Source of the DNA: Punctularia strigosozonata HHB-11173 SS5
Taxonomy: Eukaryota; Basidiomycota; Agaricomycetes; Corticiales; Punctulariaceae
Assembly: GCF_000264995.1 (NCBI RefSeq)
Contig: NW_006767434.1
Coordinates: 736,969-800,968 of the forward strand
Direction of reading: 5' to 3'
Length of the DNA: 64,000 nt
This document shows, piece after piece, positions 24,954-35,845 of this stretch. The notes beneath the pieces are model-generated. The model worked only from the letters and a program-made list of their open reading frames with translations, was not told the origin of the DNA and searched no databases. A program made the translations under genes and the position numbers. Every line of letters starts with the position of its first letter. The first letter of the stretch is position 1.

Positions 24954-27900
24954 ATGTCTCTCCAACTATTGACACCGGATCAGTTTGAAGCGTTTCCATA
25001 CCAGCCACCGTATCCGAATCAGCAAGAGCTAATGAAGCATCTCTACTCAGTGCTTGAACACCGGCGACACACGATTGTCGAGAGCCGTACGTCGACTGTG
25101 TACTTCGCTCTCAACTGTACTAACTCATGGGGCTACCTAGCAACGGGTACCGTGAGTATTTTCATGCACCAGGATGATCCACGAAGTAACGAACACCGTC
25201 AGGGGAAAACACTCGTTCTTCTATGCGCCACGTTATCTTGGCTCCTGGACGATCGCGATCGGGCGCGTCAAGGGCAGCTTGAATCTCTCAAAATTTGCAA
25301 CAGCCAAGGTAATACCTCCGGAACACTTCCTTCAAACGCTAAACAGTGATTGTGTAGACCCGGACTGGATCGTGGAGCAAACAATCGAGAGACGCCGAAA
25401 AGAGCTCGAAGCCGATGACGAAGCATACGAGGCTCGTCTCGCCGAGCTGCGCCAGAATGAGGCTGCTCGTACATCTGCCTTGAACAGTCTACGTGCCCGG
25501 AAGCGGCTTGTAAGTCGGTGGTAGTCGTTCACCTTGCTACTGCCATTGACCAACCAGTAGAAAGCATCCGAGTCTTCTGATAACGTTGTGGACGTTGATG
25601 AACAGGACTTCTTGCCAGAAGACGACGAGGAGTCCTCACCCGACGGTCTGAATATCAGTCCCGCCGTGAGAGCGTTGATGAACAAGTGAGCAAGGGCCGC
25701 ACGACCCGGACTTCATCGACTGATGCTGCAACGAAAGACTTTCCGGTGGAACAGCTTCAGCGATTCCAGAAGCTCCACCGACGTGCACGAAGGTCTACTA
25801 CGCATCTCGGACTCATTCCCAGCTTTCCCAGATCATCCCTGAACTACGCAAACTCAAGCTTCGACCGGCTTCGAATCAGCGAAACGATCGTCCAAGATCT
25901 CATCACCCAATATCTACCACCGACGCTACAAGCAAAAGAAAGTCGAGCGAAGACGAACCCGAAAACGAGGAGCTTGTCACTCACGTCAGATCACTATCCT
26001 TGGGATCCAGAAAACAGCTATGTATATATGACGAACTGCGTTCCAAAACAACAGACATAGATGAAGCTTGTCGAACCTTGTTGTCCGGTAATACGAGTTG
26101 TGCTGCGGTAGACCTTGGCTGATGCAGACATATAGAGAAAGGAGATAAGCGTTGTCCGTACCTGCCGGCTATAGACGACAATACACGTATACCCAAGCTG
26201 CGGGACATTATACTGGTACAGACAGCATTTCGGTTGCCCTGGGAGAGTGTCGCTTACGGTTTGTGATATCACCATAGTCATCGCCCATGGACATCGAAGA
26301 TCTAGCAAACGCCGGACGAAGACATGAAACATGCCCATATTTTGGCTCACGTTCGGCCATTCCTCAGTCGCAGGTAACCGCTTTCGCAGAAGACTCGATG
26401 CGAAGGAACTCACCATTCAGTTGGTTCTGCTTCCCTACAACCTCCTGCTTCACCGATCGGCACGCGAAGCCCTTGGAATCGACCTGAAAGACCAAGTTGT
26501 TGTCATTGACGAGGCCCACAGTGAGCATCTTGATATGTCGCCACGTGCCCTGACGGACAGCTAATGATCATCAGATCTTATTCCGACGCTATTGTCGCTC
26601 TCATCTGTACAAGTGGCTGAGCATACGATCCGTTTGTCTCTGAGCCAGCTTGCTGCATATGTCTCTCGCTTTCGCTCTCGATTAGCCTCAAAGCACCTTG
26701 TCTGCCTAAAGCGTCTTGTCTCATTCCTCAAAGCGATGTATGGGGTGGTCAACGAATTTGCTACCACAGGAGCGAAGGAGCCGCAGGGCCCTCTTTCTAA
26801 ACCAGAGGTCATGACGGTTCATGAATTCGTTTCACGATTAGGGCGGAAAGTTGATGGTCGGTGTCGCGATGAATGACAATTCCAGTGGCTCATTAGCTCT
26901 GGTAGGAATCAATCTCCTAGAAGTGGAAGAATATCTTCGAAGGAGCAAGGTACACTGCAGCCTGATACATGGAATTCACATCCTAACGGAAGCCCCCTCC
27001 CCCAGATCGCTAGGAAGATCAGCAGTTACTCTGATGCCGTTGTGGAGAAGCAAGGACGTCAGTCGCCCTCGTTTTTCACTCCCATGGATTTGCTGAATCC
27101 CCGTCGATATGAACAGCGAAGCGATCAAACGCGGGTGCTCCCACCCCGTTACATGTGGTAGAGTCACTGATAGTCGCTTTAACGTCTCCTAACGAAGGTA
27201 AAGTCCTTCAATCTGTTGTTAGAATGCAGCTCACAGCGCCTGCTCGAAGACGGCCGCGTTTCGTTGTCGAGGGTCCACGAAGCGGGACACGATACGGTGG
27301 TGGTTCGCTACCAACAACTCAACCCTTCCACGCATTTTAAAGAAGTCGTTGATACTGCTCGCACCGTGATCTTAGCGGGAGGCACCATGTCTCCGGTACG
27401 AAAGATATCCTATTCGATCTGCTTCAGCATAATGATCAATCCTTCCTTACTTAGATGTCGGACTACGTAACGCAGCTGTTCCCCCAGATTAAATCCGATA
27501 ATTTGATGCTTCGAACGTACGGCCATATTGTACCGGCGTCAGTGAGTCGCGATTCGAACTCACCATGGAGATCCGTACTGATAAGTCCTAGAACATCCAG
27601 ACAGTGGTCGTGAGCAAGGGTCCTCGCGGAAATGACTTTGAATTCAAGTTCGCGAGCCGGCGCGACCCCTTGGCTGTGAGATGAACATCATTCTATGCTC
27701 GTCCTTTTCTCAGTCGTCAGCGCGTGTCCAGATCGCTGAGCTAGGCCAAGCACTTTCGAATCTCATTAACATTACTCCTGGCGGAATGGTGATTTTCTTC
27801 CCGTCATATGCCTTTCTGGACTCTGCCAAAGCAAGCTGGCGTGAAAGCGGTTTGTTGGCAAAGTGGACGACGAAGAAGAAGGTGCAGACCGACGTGTTTT

Positions 27901-28623
27901 CTCAAGTGTGCAATCACTGAAGTAGCCTTATAGGTGCACTACGAGCCGCAGTCTGCGTCTGAGGTTGAGACTGTCCTGCGCGACTATGCTTCCGATATTT
28001 CTCGCATTGTAGGTGTTGTCCCACCCAAACCGAGAATGAGCCTCACACTCAGAAAGGATCCGTCGACATCGAAGAAACAGGGAGCTATACTGCTCGCTGT
28101 GGTCGGCGCTAAGCTCAGTGAAGGGTACGTCATCAATATGCAGCACACGACTTGCTATAGTTACACCACCATGCAGACTCAATTTTGCTGATGATCTCGC
28201 GCGATGCGTTGTGATTGTTGGATTGCCCTTCGCCAACCTCGACTCGCCGGAGCTGAAAGAGCGCATGAAGTACGTCAACTCACTAGAGACCGCCAATGGA
28301 GGGAAAGCCTCTGGAGCCAAAGATGCGGCCCATGAGTTGTATGAAAACATGTGCATGAACGCAGTGAACCAGAGCATTGGTGCGGTAGTCACTCTCATCG
28401 AAGCGAAGTCGGGCTGACTTCCTCATTCTTGCTGACCGCAGGTCGGGCAATCCGCCATCGGGCTGACTGGGCCTCCATCGTCCTTCTAGACAGGAGATAC
28501 AGCTCGCCCAGGATTCGAAGCAAGCTTCCCAAGTGGCTCGGAGACAGCACTGTCGTCCCGCAAACGTTCGGCCAGGTCATCAAGGAGATGTCGTTGTTCT
28601 ACCGAAACAAGCGTAACGATTGA
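24954..28623 (+). CDS. CHL1: Fe-S DNA helicase Chl1/DDX11
   Basis: Superfamily 2 XPD-like 5'-3' helicase needed for sister-chromatid cohesion and genome stability. The start [20 protein letters not shown] holds the Q-motif region. Walker A (ESPTGTGKTLVLL) is assembled from three exons, the middle one only 11 nt (25141-25151). Motif Ia reads [16 protein letters not shown]. Four Fe-S cluster cysteines are visible in order: [29 protein letters not shown] and [10 protein letters not shown]. The DEAH box is VVVIDEAHN. Later come [47 protein letters not shown] and motif [22 protein letters not shown]. The end is [11 protein letters not shown] at 28623. About fifteen introns are present. All essential motifs are intact. 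Confidence 0.95.
25141..25151 (+). other. CHL1: 11-nt microexon completing the CHL1 Walker A motif
   Basis: Exon 1 ends GAGAGCC at 25086 before gtacgt. The microexon CAACGGGTACC is preceded by acctag and followed by gtgagt. The next exon starts GGGAAAACACTC after ccgtcag. Together they read E-S-P-T-G-T-G-K-T-L, the exact helicase P-loop, in one frame. No other choice of splice sites here gives the motif. Confidence 0.9.
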
Positions 28624-28827
28624 AGTTGAGAGGAAGAGTGATCCTTCCTTTCGTAGTTGACACATTTCCTAGTCGAAAAGAGTTCCTACATATGATCATT
28701 TCCACGCAAGCGCAACTACATATACGTGACGGAATAATGTACAGAGTGAACATAACATACATGTGAAACGCAGCGACGAATAAACCTATTGATAGCTGGC
28801 CCGGGAAGTGGATGAAATGAAACGATT

Positions 28828-29514
28828 TCACGAAATGCTCCCAGCTCCGCTGTCTTTGTACCATTTCCGTAGCCATTGCTCTGCAGTTGCATACTCCTCC
28901 CGAACCCTCACTAATAGAGGCTGGATGAACTTCAGCGCTGTTTCGGGAGAGATAACCGCCTGAGTCTCATCATCCCTCAACTGCCCATAGTGCTGTATCT
29001 TTGCACATGTCGCACTGACACGCGCTACCCCAAGCGCTGCGGAAGATCCTTTCAGGAAGTGTCCCAGCGACGACAGCCGCTTTAGGTCTTTCTTCGCGCT
29101 GAGCAACCATATGAGCCGCAATGATGGATCACGAATGGCATACAACGGACAAAGCTTGGTCCATATCGCCGAATGTCAGGGCGGCCTGGGTGAAGAACGC
29201 CGAGACCATCCCTTTGGAAAACTCATGATCATCCTCATCGTCCAGTTCAAGGACTTGCTGGAATACTTCGAGGTCGACAGGGCCTGCCACAGGCACTGGC
29301 TTGAGACGCGATGCAGGTAGCAGATGCGTATATATGAACAGCTCGTATCAGGAACGTATGATCATATCGTGCATACCTGACTCGGCACCCTATGGACACT
29401 CCTTACGGAGGCGGTGCTCGCGGTCCGCGAGGGTGGGGCAGGTCGCACATTGCTCGCCTTGCTGGCTGAGGGCACAGCCTTCTCTGCAGCAGGAGCGACG
29501 GAGCGGCCTGGCAT
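28828..29514 (-). CDS. YPD1: Histidine phosphotransfer protein Ypd1
   Basis: Phosphorelay intermediate between hybrid histidine kinases and response regulators (Ssk1/Skn7 type), which signals osmotic and oxidative stress in fungi. The Met at 29514 gives MPGRSVAPAAEKAVPSASKA, a disordered start. Following exons give GPVDLEVFQQVLELDDEDDH and FSKGMVSAFFTQAALTFGDM. The HPt core is SLGHFLKGSSAALGVARVSA, where the His is the expected phospho-acceptor. The last exon continues ATCAKIQHYGQ and ends KWYKDSGAGSIS at 28828. The four-helix layout and a length of about 190-200 residues fit the family. The frame stays open upstream to a Met at 29799, so a longer N-terminus is possible. The gene converges with CHL1. 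Confidence 0.88.
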
Positions 29515-29915
29515 CAGCGCTGCGTTCGGGCAGATTATAGCGATCCGCGGGCGACCCGCGAGTTTAAGTATCATATCGGGAATCGCGGACCGCGCGTGAC
29601 GTGCTCTCTGTCCTAGAATAGCAAAAGTTCGAACTTCGGAGAAAACAAGGGGGCGATCTAGACCATACATAGCCTTTAGGCGCGCGACCAAGATGATGAG
29701 GGGATACCCACACACACCTCGGGAGAAGTCGACGAGCGTGGGCGCAGAGCTGCATTGGCTGTTTGCACTCACGCTCTCACCGACGTTCACCCCCGCCATC
29801 TCGGCAAGCTTTCAAGATCGAATACGGCACGGGCTTAAGGTGTAAACGCCGTTGTTACATCCCACATGGTCACTTGTCTGAACCGTTTGCCGGACCCGCA
29901 GGGTGCCTGGCTTAA
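29515..29915. other. Gap between YPD1 start and CoA-transferase end
   Basis: Contains the 5' flank of YPD1, including an open frame up to 29799 that could be extra N-terminal coding, and the 3' flank of the CoA-transferase gene. Nothing else was recognised. Confidence 0.4.
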
Positions 29916-31824
29916 TTACACGATCTTGTCTGCCCGGAACTGTGTGATATCATCAGGTGTGTATCCCAGCTCAGTGAGAACCTGCATCAGACGGGCGCGA
30001 TCACTTAGTCGGAGTTTGGTGGTGGCATGGGTAACACGTTCTCACCTCTTCAGTGTGCTCGGAGAGCCAAGGAGGCGGTCTGCGCACGTCCATGCGTTTC
30101 CCGTTGTACATGACAGGAGGAGCAACCAATTTAATCTTGCCTGTAGTAGGTAATTGACGCGATTAGCGAAGATGGTGGTATCACGGCGCGGTAAGCTTAC
30201 CGGCTCGAGGATGCTATCGATAGTCACGATGAAGGTCAGCTCGCGTTCGACTGCAGACAGAAATCGAATACCTCGACCTCCACAACGATGTCGCGAGCTT
30301 TAGCCTGTGGATGAGCGAAGGTTTCGGCGATGTCATTGATGGGTCCAAATGGGACACCCCCTCCCTCGAAGCGCTTGAGCCAGTAATCACTGCGCATGAA
30401 AGATGTTCAGACGAGCTATAGCTTGGAATTGGGGTATCTCTCACCGGTCGTGTTCCATGAGCGCTTCTGTAACGGCCTGAATGACTTCGGCGCGATGATC
30501 CACTCGTTTCGCGTTTGTGGTAAACCGAGGATCCGAAGCTAGGTCGGGTCGACCGATCATATTGGCAAGCAGGGCGAACTGGAAGGTTATTAGCGCGTGG
30601 TATAAGTATTGGACACCTGAGACAAGGCTCGACTGGCCTGTTTGTCGTTGGCAGCGCCAATCATGATGAAGCCATCTTTGCAAGGAAGGACTTGGTAAGG
30701 TACGATGCTCGGATGGGAAGTGCCGTTCCTTTTATGCACGAGCCCGCCGATGAGATAATTGGAAGCGATGTTCACCAACCCGGCTATCTACGGAGCAACG
30801 TCAGGAAAAGTCCAGTCCTCCAGGTACAGTGCGTCAGCTTACCTGCGACTCGAAAAGATTGCAATCTATGTGGACTCCTTGGCCAGTCTGTTGACGAGAT
30901 ATGAGGGCGGCCATGATGGCGCCGTGCGCGTAAAGACCAGTGGCGATATCGGTTGCCGCGACACCGACTTTGCATGGAGGACCATCGGGCTCTCCTGTGC
31001 TACAGGTGCGTAGGCAAGGGAATGCCGGTCATCATGCACGACAGGAAACATACATGTGCATCAACCCGGCTTCGGCCTCAATGATAACGTCGTATCCAGG
31101 GGCTAACTACTCAGCATGCCTCACTCACACTCGAACGAGCGTATTTACCGGTCGCATACGGTCCGGTCTGCCCGTAGCCTGTTGAAGATTCATTATCTAG
31201 TCATATCAACCGAAGGCTTTGAAGTTGGCACACCGGTCACGCTGGCGTAGATCAGCCTAGGATTGATCTTTTTGCACTGGTCCCAGCCAAGACCCATTTT
31301 TTTCAGTCGACCAGTGACAAAGTTCTCCACCAAGACGTCTGCGCTTGCGATGAGCTTATGCATGATCTCAAGGCCCTGGGGGGTCTTGAAGTTGCACGTC
31401 ATGGACCGCTTGTTCCTGTTCACCGACAGGAAGTAGGCAGATTCGGCAGGCAAGTGCGCTGATTCGGGTGGTGCATTCGGGGCTATTGGGGCCGAGGCGG
31501 GAACCCAGGAACCTATTGAAGGATGAGAGTAGTGGATGGGGATAGATCGACATACGGACGTGTATCATCTCCCCGGGACACTTCTTCAACCTTGATCACG
31601 TCGGCACCGAGGTCTGCTAGGAGCATCGTCGCCGTTGGGGCGGCCAGAACGCGTGTCATGTCGACGATCTTGATTCCTCGTAGGGGTGGAGGCATGGAGC
31701 CGTCGCCGGGAGAGTCATCAAACGCTGCCTGGCGCTGGTAGGGCGCGGATTGCAAGCAGCCCCATGCTGACCTGGCCTTTGGACGACCGAGTGTTCGAGG
31801 CAGCAAACGCGTTCTAGCGAGCAT
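29916..31824 (-). CDS. Family III (CaiB/BaiF) CoA-transferase, SUGCT-like
   Basis: Transfers CoA between carboxylic acids; the closest named relative by motif is mitochondrial succinyl-CoA:glutarate CoA-transferase. The start [20 protein letters not shown] is Arg-rich and lacks acids, as a mitochondrial presequence would. Family blocks follow: [60 protein letters not shown] and [33 protein letters not shown] holds the expected catalytic Asp. Next are [40 protein letters not shown] and [16 protein letters not shown]. The C-terminus is [16 protein letters not shown], with the stop at 29916-29918. At least seven introns occur. The gene is divergent from the 2-oxoglutarate dehydrogenase E1 gene, 308 bp away, which suggests shared regulation. 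Confidence 0.9.
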
Positions 31825-32132
31825 TCCGATGACCGATATAAGTCCTGGTCAGCCGGGTCAGCACGCGAGCACCATCGTAGACATACTCAGCAACACCGTC
31901 CCAACCTTGGCTTCAATCCGACCAATGGGCCAGTTGCTCTAACTCGACCCTCGGACGATTGGACGGAGCCGGGGCCAGAATTTACACCGGCTCAGCCATT
32001 CGGCGGTCCGGCGATCGGGTGCTGCCGGTGGTTGCGGACGACGCGCCTTCCCGCATGAACGCCGTCATCATCCTCTCTCTTACTTAACCTCCAGCGTCGT
32101 TCACGACCTCCTCGTCGCAGTCGACGCCCACC
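31825..32132. promoter_or_regulatory. Bidirectional promoter region of CoA-transferase and OGDH E1 genes
   Basis: These 308 bp separate two divergent start codons (31824 on minus, 32133 on plus). No other gene fits here, so both core promoters must lie within it or overlap the genes. I could not identify specific factor sites with confidence. Confidence 0.6.
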
Positions 32133-35100
32133 ATGCTTCGTCAATCTCTTCGACGCCTGCCTGGCGCAGCGAAGAGCGCCGAGCACATCGCCCGTGTCGT
32201 ACCGTCCAGCGTTCGCCACCTGGCGACTCCATCAGCCGAGCCGCCCTCCCCGAACGACCCGTTTGCGAATGGAACGAATACGTACTACGTTGAAGAGATG
32301 TACAAGCACTGGAAACAGGATCCGAAGTCCGTTCACGCATCATGGGATGTATATTTTTCCGGCATGGACAAGGGCCTTCCAAGCTACCAGGCTTTCCAGC
32401 CTCCTCCGATCATCTCCAATGCCCCTGTGGGCACCCCGAGCCTCCAACCTTTGGGTGGTGCCGAACTAGATGATCATCTGAAGGTAAGCAAGGCGTATCG
32501 GCTCTCTGTTTCAGTCTCTAAATTCTCCATCAGGTTCAACTCCTCGTTCGGGCATATCAAGTTCGTGGCCACCATGTCGCAGACCTCGACCCTCTCGGCA
32601 TTCTCGACGCTGATCTTGCCAACGTCAAACCGCCGGAACTCGAACTTAGCCGGTACGGCTTCACCGACCGCGATCTCGACAAGCAGATCACGCTCGGCCC
32701 TGGCATTCTCCCCAACTTCGCGACTGATGACCGCAAGACGATGACCATTCGTGAAATTATCCAAACACTCAAGCGTCTTTACTGTAAGTACCAGCTCAAC
32801 CCCGCGTCACCCGACCGTCCGACTAATGCCTTCTTAGGCGGTGCTGTGGGTTGGCAGTACATTCACATCCCGGACAAGGAAGAGTGCGATTGGATACGTG
32901 AACGCGTGGAAATCCCGAAGCCATGGAATTACACCGTCGACGAGAAGCGCATGATCTTAGACCGTCTCATCTGGTCCGAGTCTTTCGAGAAGTTCGTCGC
33001 CAGCAAGTTCCCGAACGAGAAACGTTTCGGACTCGAGGGTTGCGAGGCTCTTTGCCCGGGTATGAAGGCGCTCATTGATCGCTCCGTCGAACACGGCGTA
33101 AAGCACATCACCATCGGCATGCCGCATCGTGGTCGTCTCAACGTCCTCGCCAACGTCATTCGGAAACCCATCGAGGCCATCCTCAACGAGTTCACCGGTA
33201 CCGCCGACCCTGACGACTGGCCAGCTGGTGATGTCAAATACCATCTGGGCGCCAACTACGTGCGGCCAACGCCATCAGGAAAGCAGGTCTCGCTCTCCCT
33301 CGTCGCCAATCCGTCGCACTTGGAAGCGGAGGATCCTCTTGTCCTCGGCAAGACCCGCGCGCTGCAGCACTTCGAGAACGACGAGTCCACTCACACAACA
33401 GCCATGGGCGTTCTCTTGCACGGTGATGCCGCTTTCGCTGGCCAGGGTATCGTATATGAGACCATGGGCTTCCACAATCTTCCCCACTACGGCACGGGAG
33501 GAACAATCCACCTCATCGTCAACAACCAGATCGGGTTCACCACCGATCCTCGCTTTGCCCGCTCGACGCCTTACCCTTCCGATATCGCGAAGAGCATCGA
33601 CGCCCCCATTTTCCACGTCAACGGTGACAACGTCGAGGCTGTCAACTTCGTCTGCCAGCTCGCCGCGGACTACCGCGCGAAATGGAAGAAGGATGTCGTC
33701 GTCGACATCGTGTGCTACCGTCGCTACGGTCACAACGAGACGGATCAACCCTCATTCACCCAGCCCCGGATGTACAAGGCGATTCAAAAGCAGCCGACCC
33801 CTCTCACCAAGTACACCAAGTTCCTCATTGAACGAGGCACCTTCACGGAGAAGGATATCGCTGACCACAAGAACTGGGTGTGGGGCATGCTCGAGAACGC
33901 TGCCAAAGCGGCTAAGGACTACGTCCCGACCAGCAAGGAGTGGCTATCCACCTCTTGGCAGGGATTCCCGTCACCGAAGCAGCTTGCGGAGGAAGTGCTG
34001 CCGCAACGACCCACTGGTACAGACGAGAGCACTCTGAAGCGCGTAGGCTCTGCCTTGGGCTCATTCCCCGAGGGCTTCACTGTCCACAAAAACCTTGCTC
34101 GTATCCTCTCCGGCCGTGCCAAGGCTGTCGAGCAAGGCGAGGGTATCGATTGGTCGACCGCTGAGGCGTTGGCCTTCGGTTCGCTTGTTTTGCAAAATGT
34201 CCACGTGCGCGTCTCCGGCCAAGATGTCGAACGTGGAACGTTCTCCCAGCGCCATGCCGTTATCCACGACCAGGAGAATGAGCAGCAATATGTCCCCTTG
34301 AACAACTTGGGCTCCAACCAGGCTCGCTTCGTCATTTGCAACTCGTCCCTCTCCGAGTACGGGTGCCTCGGCTTCGAGCTCGGGTACTCCCTGGTTAACC
34401 CCAGCTCACTGACCATTTGGGAAGCGCAGTTTGGTGACTTCGCCAATAACGCGCAGTGCATCATCGACCAGTTCATCGCCTCTGGAGAACGGAAGTGGCT
34501 GCAGCGCACTGGCCTCGTAATGAGCCTGCCGCACGGCTACGACGGCCAAGGTCCCGAGCACTCGAGTGGAAGGATCGAGCGTTTCCTCCAGCTCTGCGAC
34601 GACCATCCCCATATCTTCCCCTCTCCCGAGAAGCTCGAACGCCAACACCAGGATTGCAACATGCAGGTTGTCTACCCCACGTAAGCCTCTCCGGTTCATC
34701 CGTCAAATCACCTGCTGATGCCGTCATGTCCAGAACACCGGCGAACTACGTGAGTATTCCGGAGAGTGCGCGCGTGTTTCGATACTGATATGATTCACCA
34801 GTTCCACGTCCTTCGTCGCCAAGTGAATCGCGACTTCCGCAAACCCGTAAGTGCAACCGCGTGTGCGCTGTAGCAAGGAAGTTCACTGCTCCTCTCAGCT
34901 CATCGTGTTCTTCTCGAAATCGTTGCTGCGTCACCCGCTCGTCAAATCCAACCTCTCCGAGCTTTCGGGTGAAACGCACTTCGAACGGTACCTCCCAGAG
35001 CCCCACCCTGAGGCTTTGGCACCACCAGAGGAAATCCGTCGCCATATCTTGTGCACTGGTATGCTGATCGTATACCGGAATGAATTGTTCGCCGCTCACG

Positions 35101-35617
35101 CCCTATCTTAGGCCAGGTCTACTATCATTTGCTGAAGGAACGCGATGAACGTGGCATCAAGGACATTGCTATCAGCAGGGTGGAGCAAATTTCGCCGTTC
35201 CCTTACGATCTCGTACGTCCTTTGGGTCAAAGGCGGTTAGGCGGTTGCTAATCCATGTTTGGGCAGTTAACTCCCCACCTGGACAAGTACCCGAACGCTG
35301 AACTGCTCTGGTGCCAGGTATGTGATTGCATTTTCATTATGAGGCCCCTTGCTGACCTCGCGTGCAGGAGGAACCATTAAACAACGGCGCTTGGACATAC
35401 GTAGGGCCTCGCATCCAGACCGCAGCGAACGAGACCGAGCACCACAAGGGCAAGTACCCCTCGTACGCCGGACGTCCTCCTACCAGCTCCGTCGCCACCG
35501 GTAGCAAGGTTCGTTTGATCTTTTGCAGTATACGATGGCAATGAAATGACTGACGTGCTTTGCCAGGCCCAGCACAAGAAGGAGATCGAGGATTTCACCA
35601 ATGCGGCGTTGAATTGA
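32133..35617 (+). CDS. KGD1: 2-oxoglutarate dehydrogenase E1, mitochondrial
   Basis: Thiamine-diphosphate E1 of the 2-oxoglutarate dehydrogenase complex, which makes succinyl-CoA in the TCA cycle. The start [20 protein letters not shown] is a basic mitochondrial presequence. [20 protein letters not shown] and [12 protein letters not shown] are the conserved N-terminal block. Then come [39 protein letters not shown] and [14 protein letters not shown]. The diphosphate-binding region is [16 protein letters not shown] with [12 protein letters not shown]. Later blocks are [55 protein letters not shown] and [19 protein letters not shown]. The C-terminus reads [19 protein letters not shown], with the stop at 35615-35617. 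One very long exon (from about 32,838 to 34,680) is flanked by short-intron exons. All expected motifs are present. Confidence 0.97.
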
Positions 35618-35845
35618 CCTTTCCGAGGCTTGCATATGGGTTGAAGGGTTCGATGTCGCTGTTTAAACGTACAATACAACACCAGTAACCGAGCTGCGCC
35701 GTATGACATTCAAATCTGTGGTATAATGACTTCAACCTCTATGATGTCCTTGCAGAGCTTGTATGTGCACAATAATGTTTGCGGAGTCCCCAGAAACATA
35801 CAAGGTAGATGGATAGGTACGGATCAGTTCGATTACGCAACGATA

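Noticed and set aside
33129-34037. 302-codon plus-strand frame and other long frames inside the OGDH E1 gene
   Set aside because: They overlap a fully conserved enzyme frame and have Ser/Thr/Arg-rich, motif-free translations typical of shadow frames.
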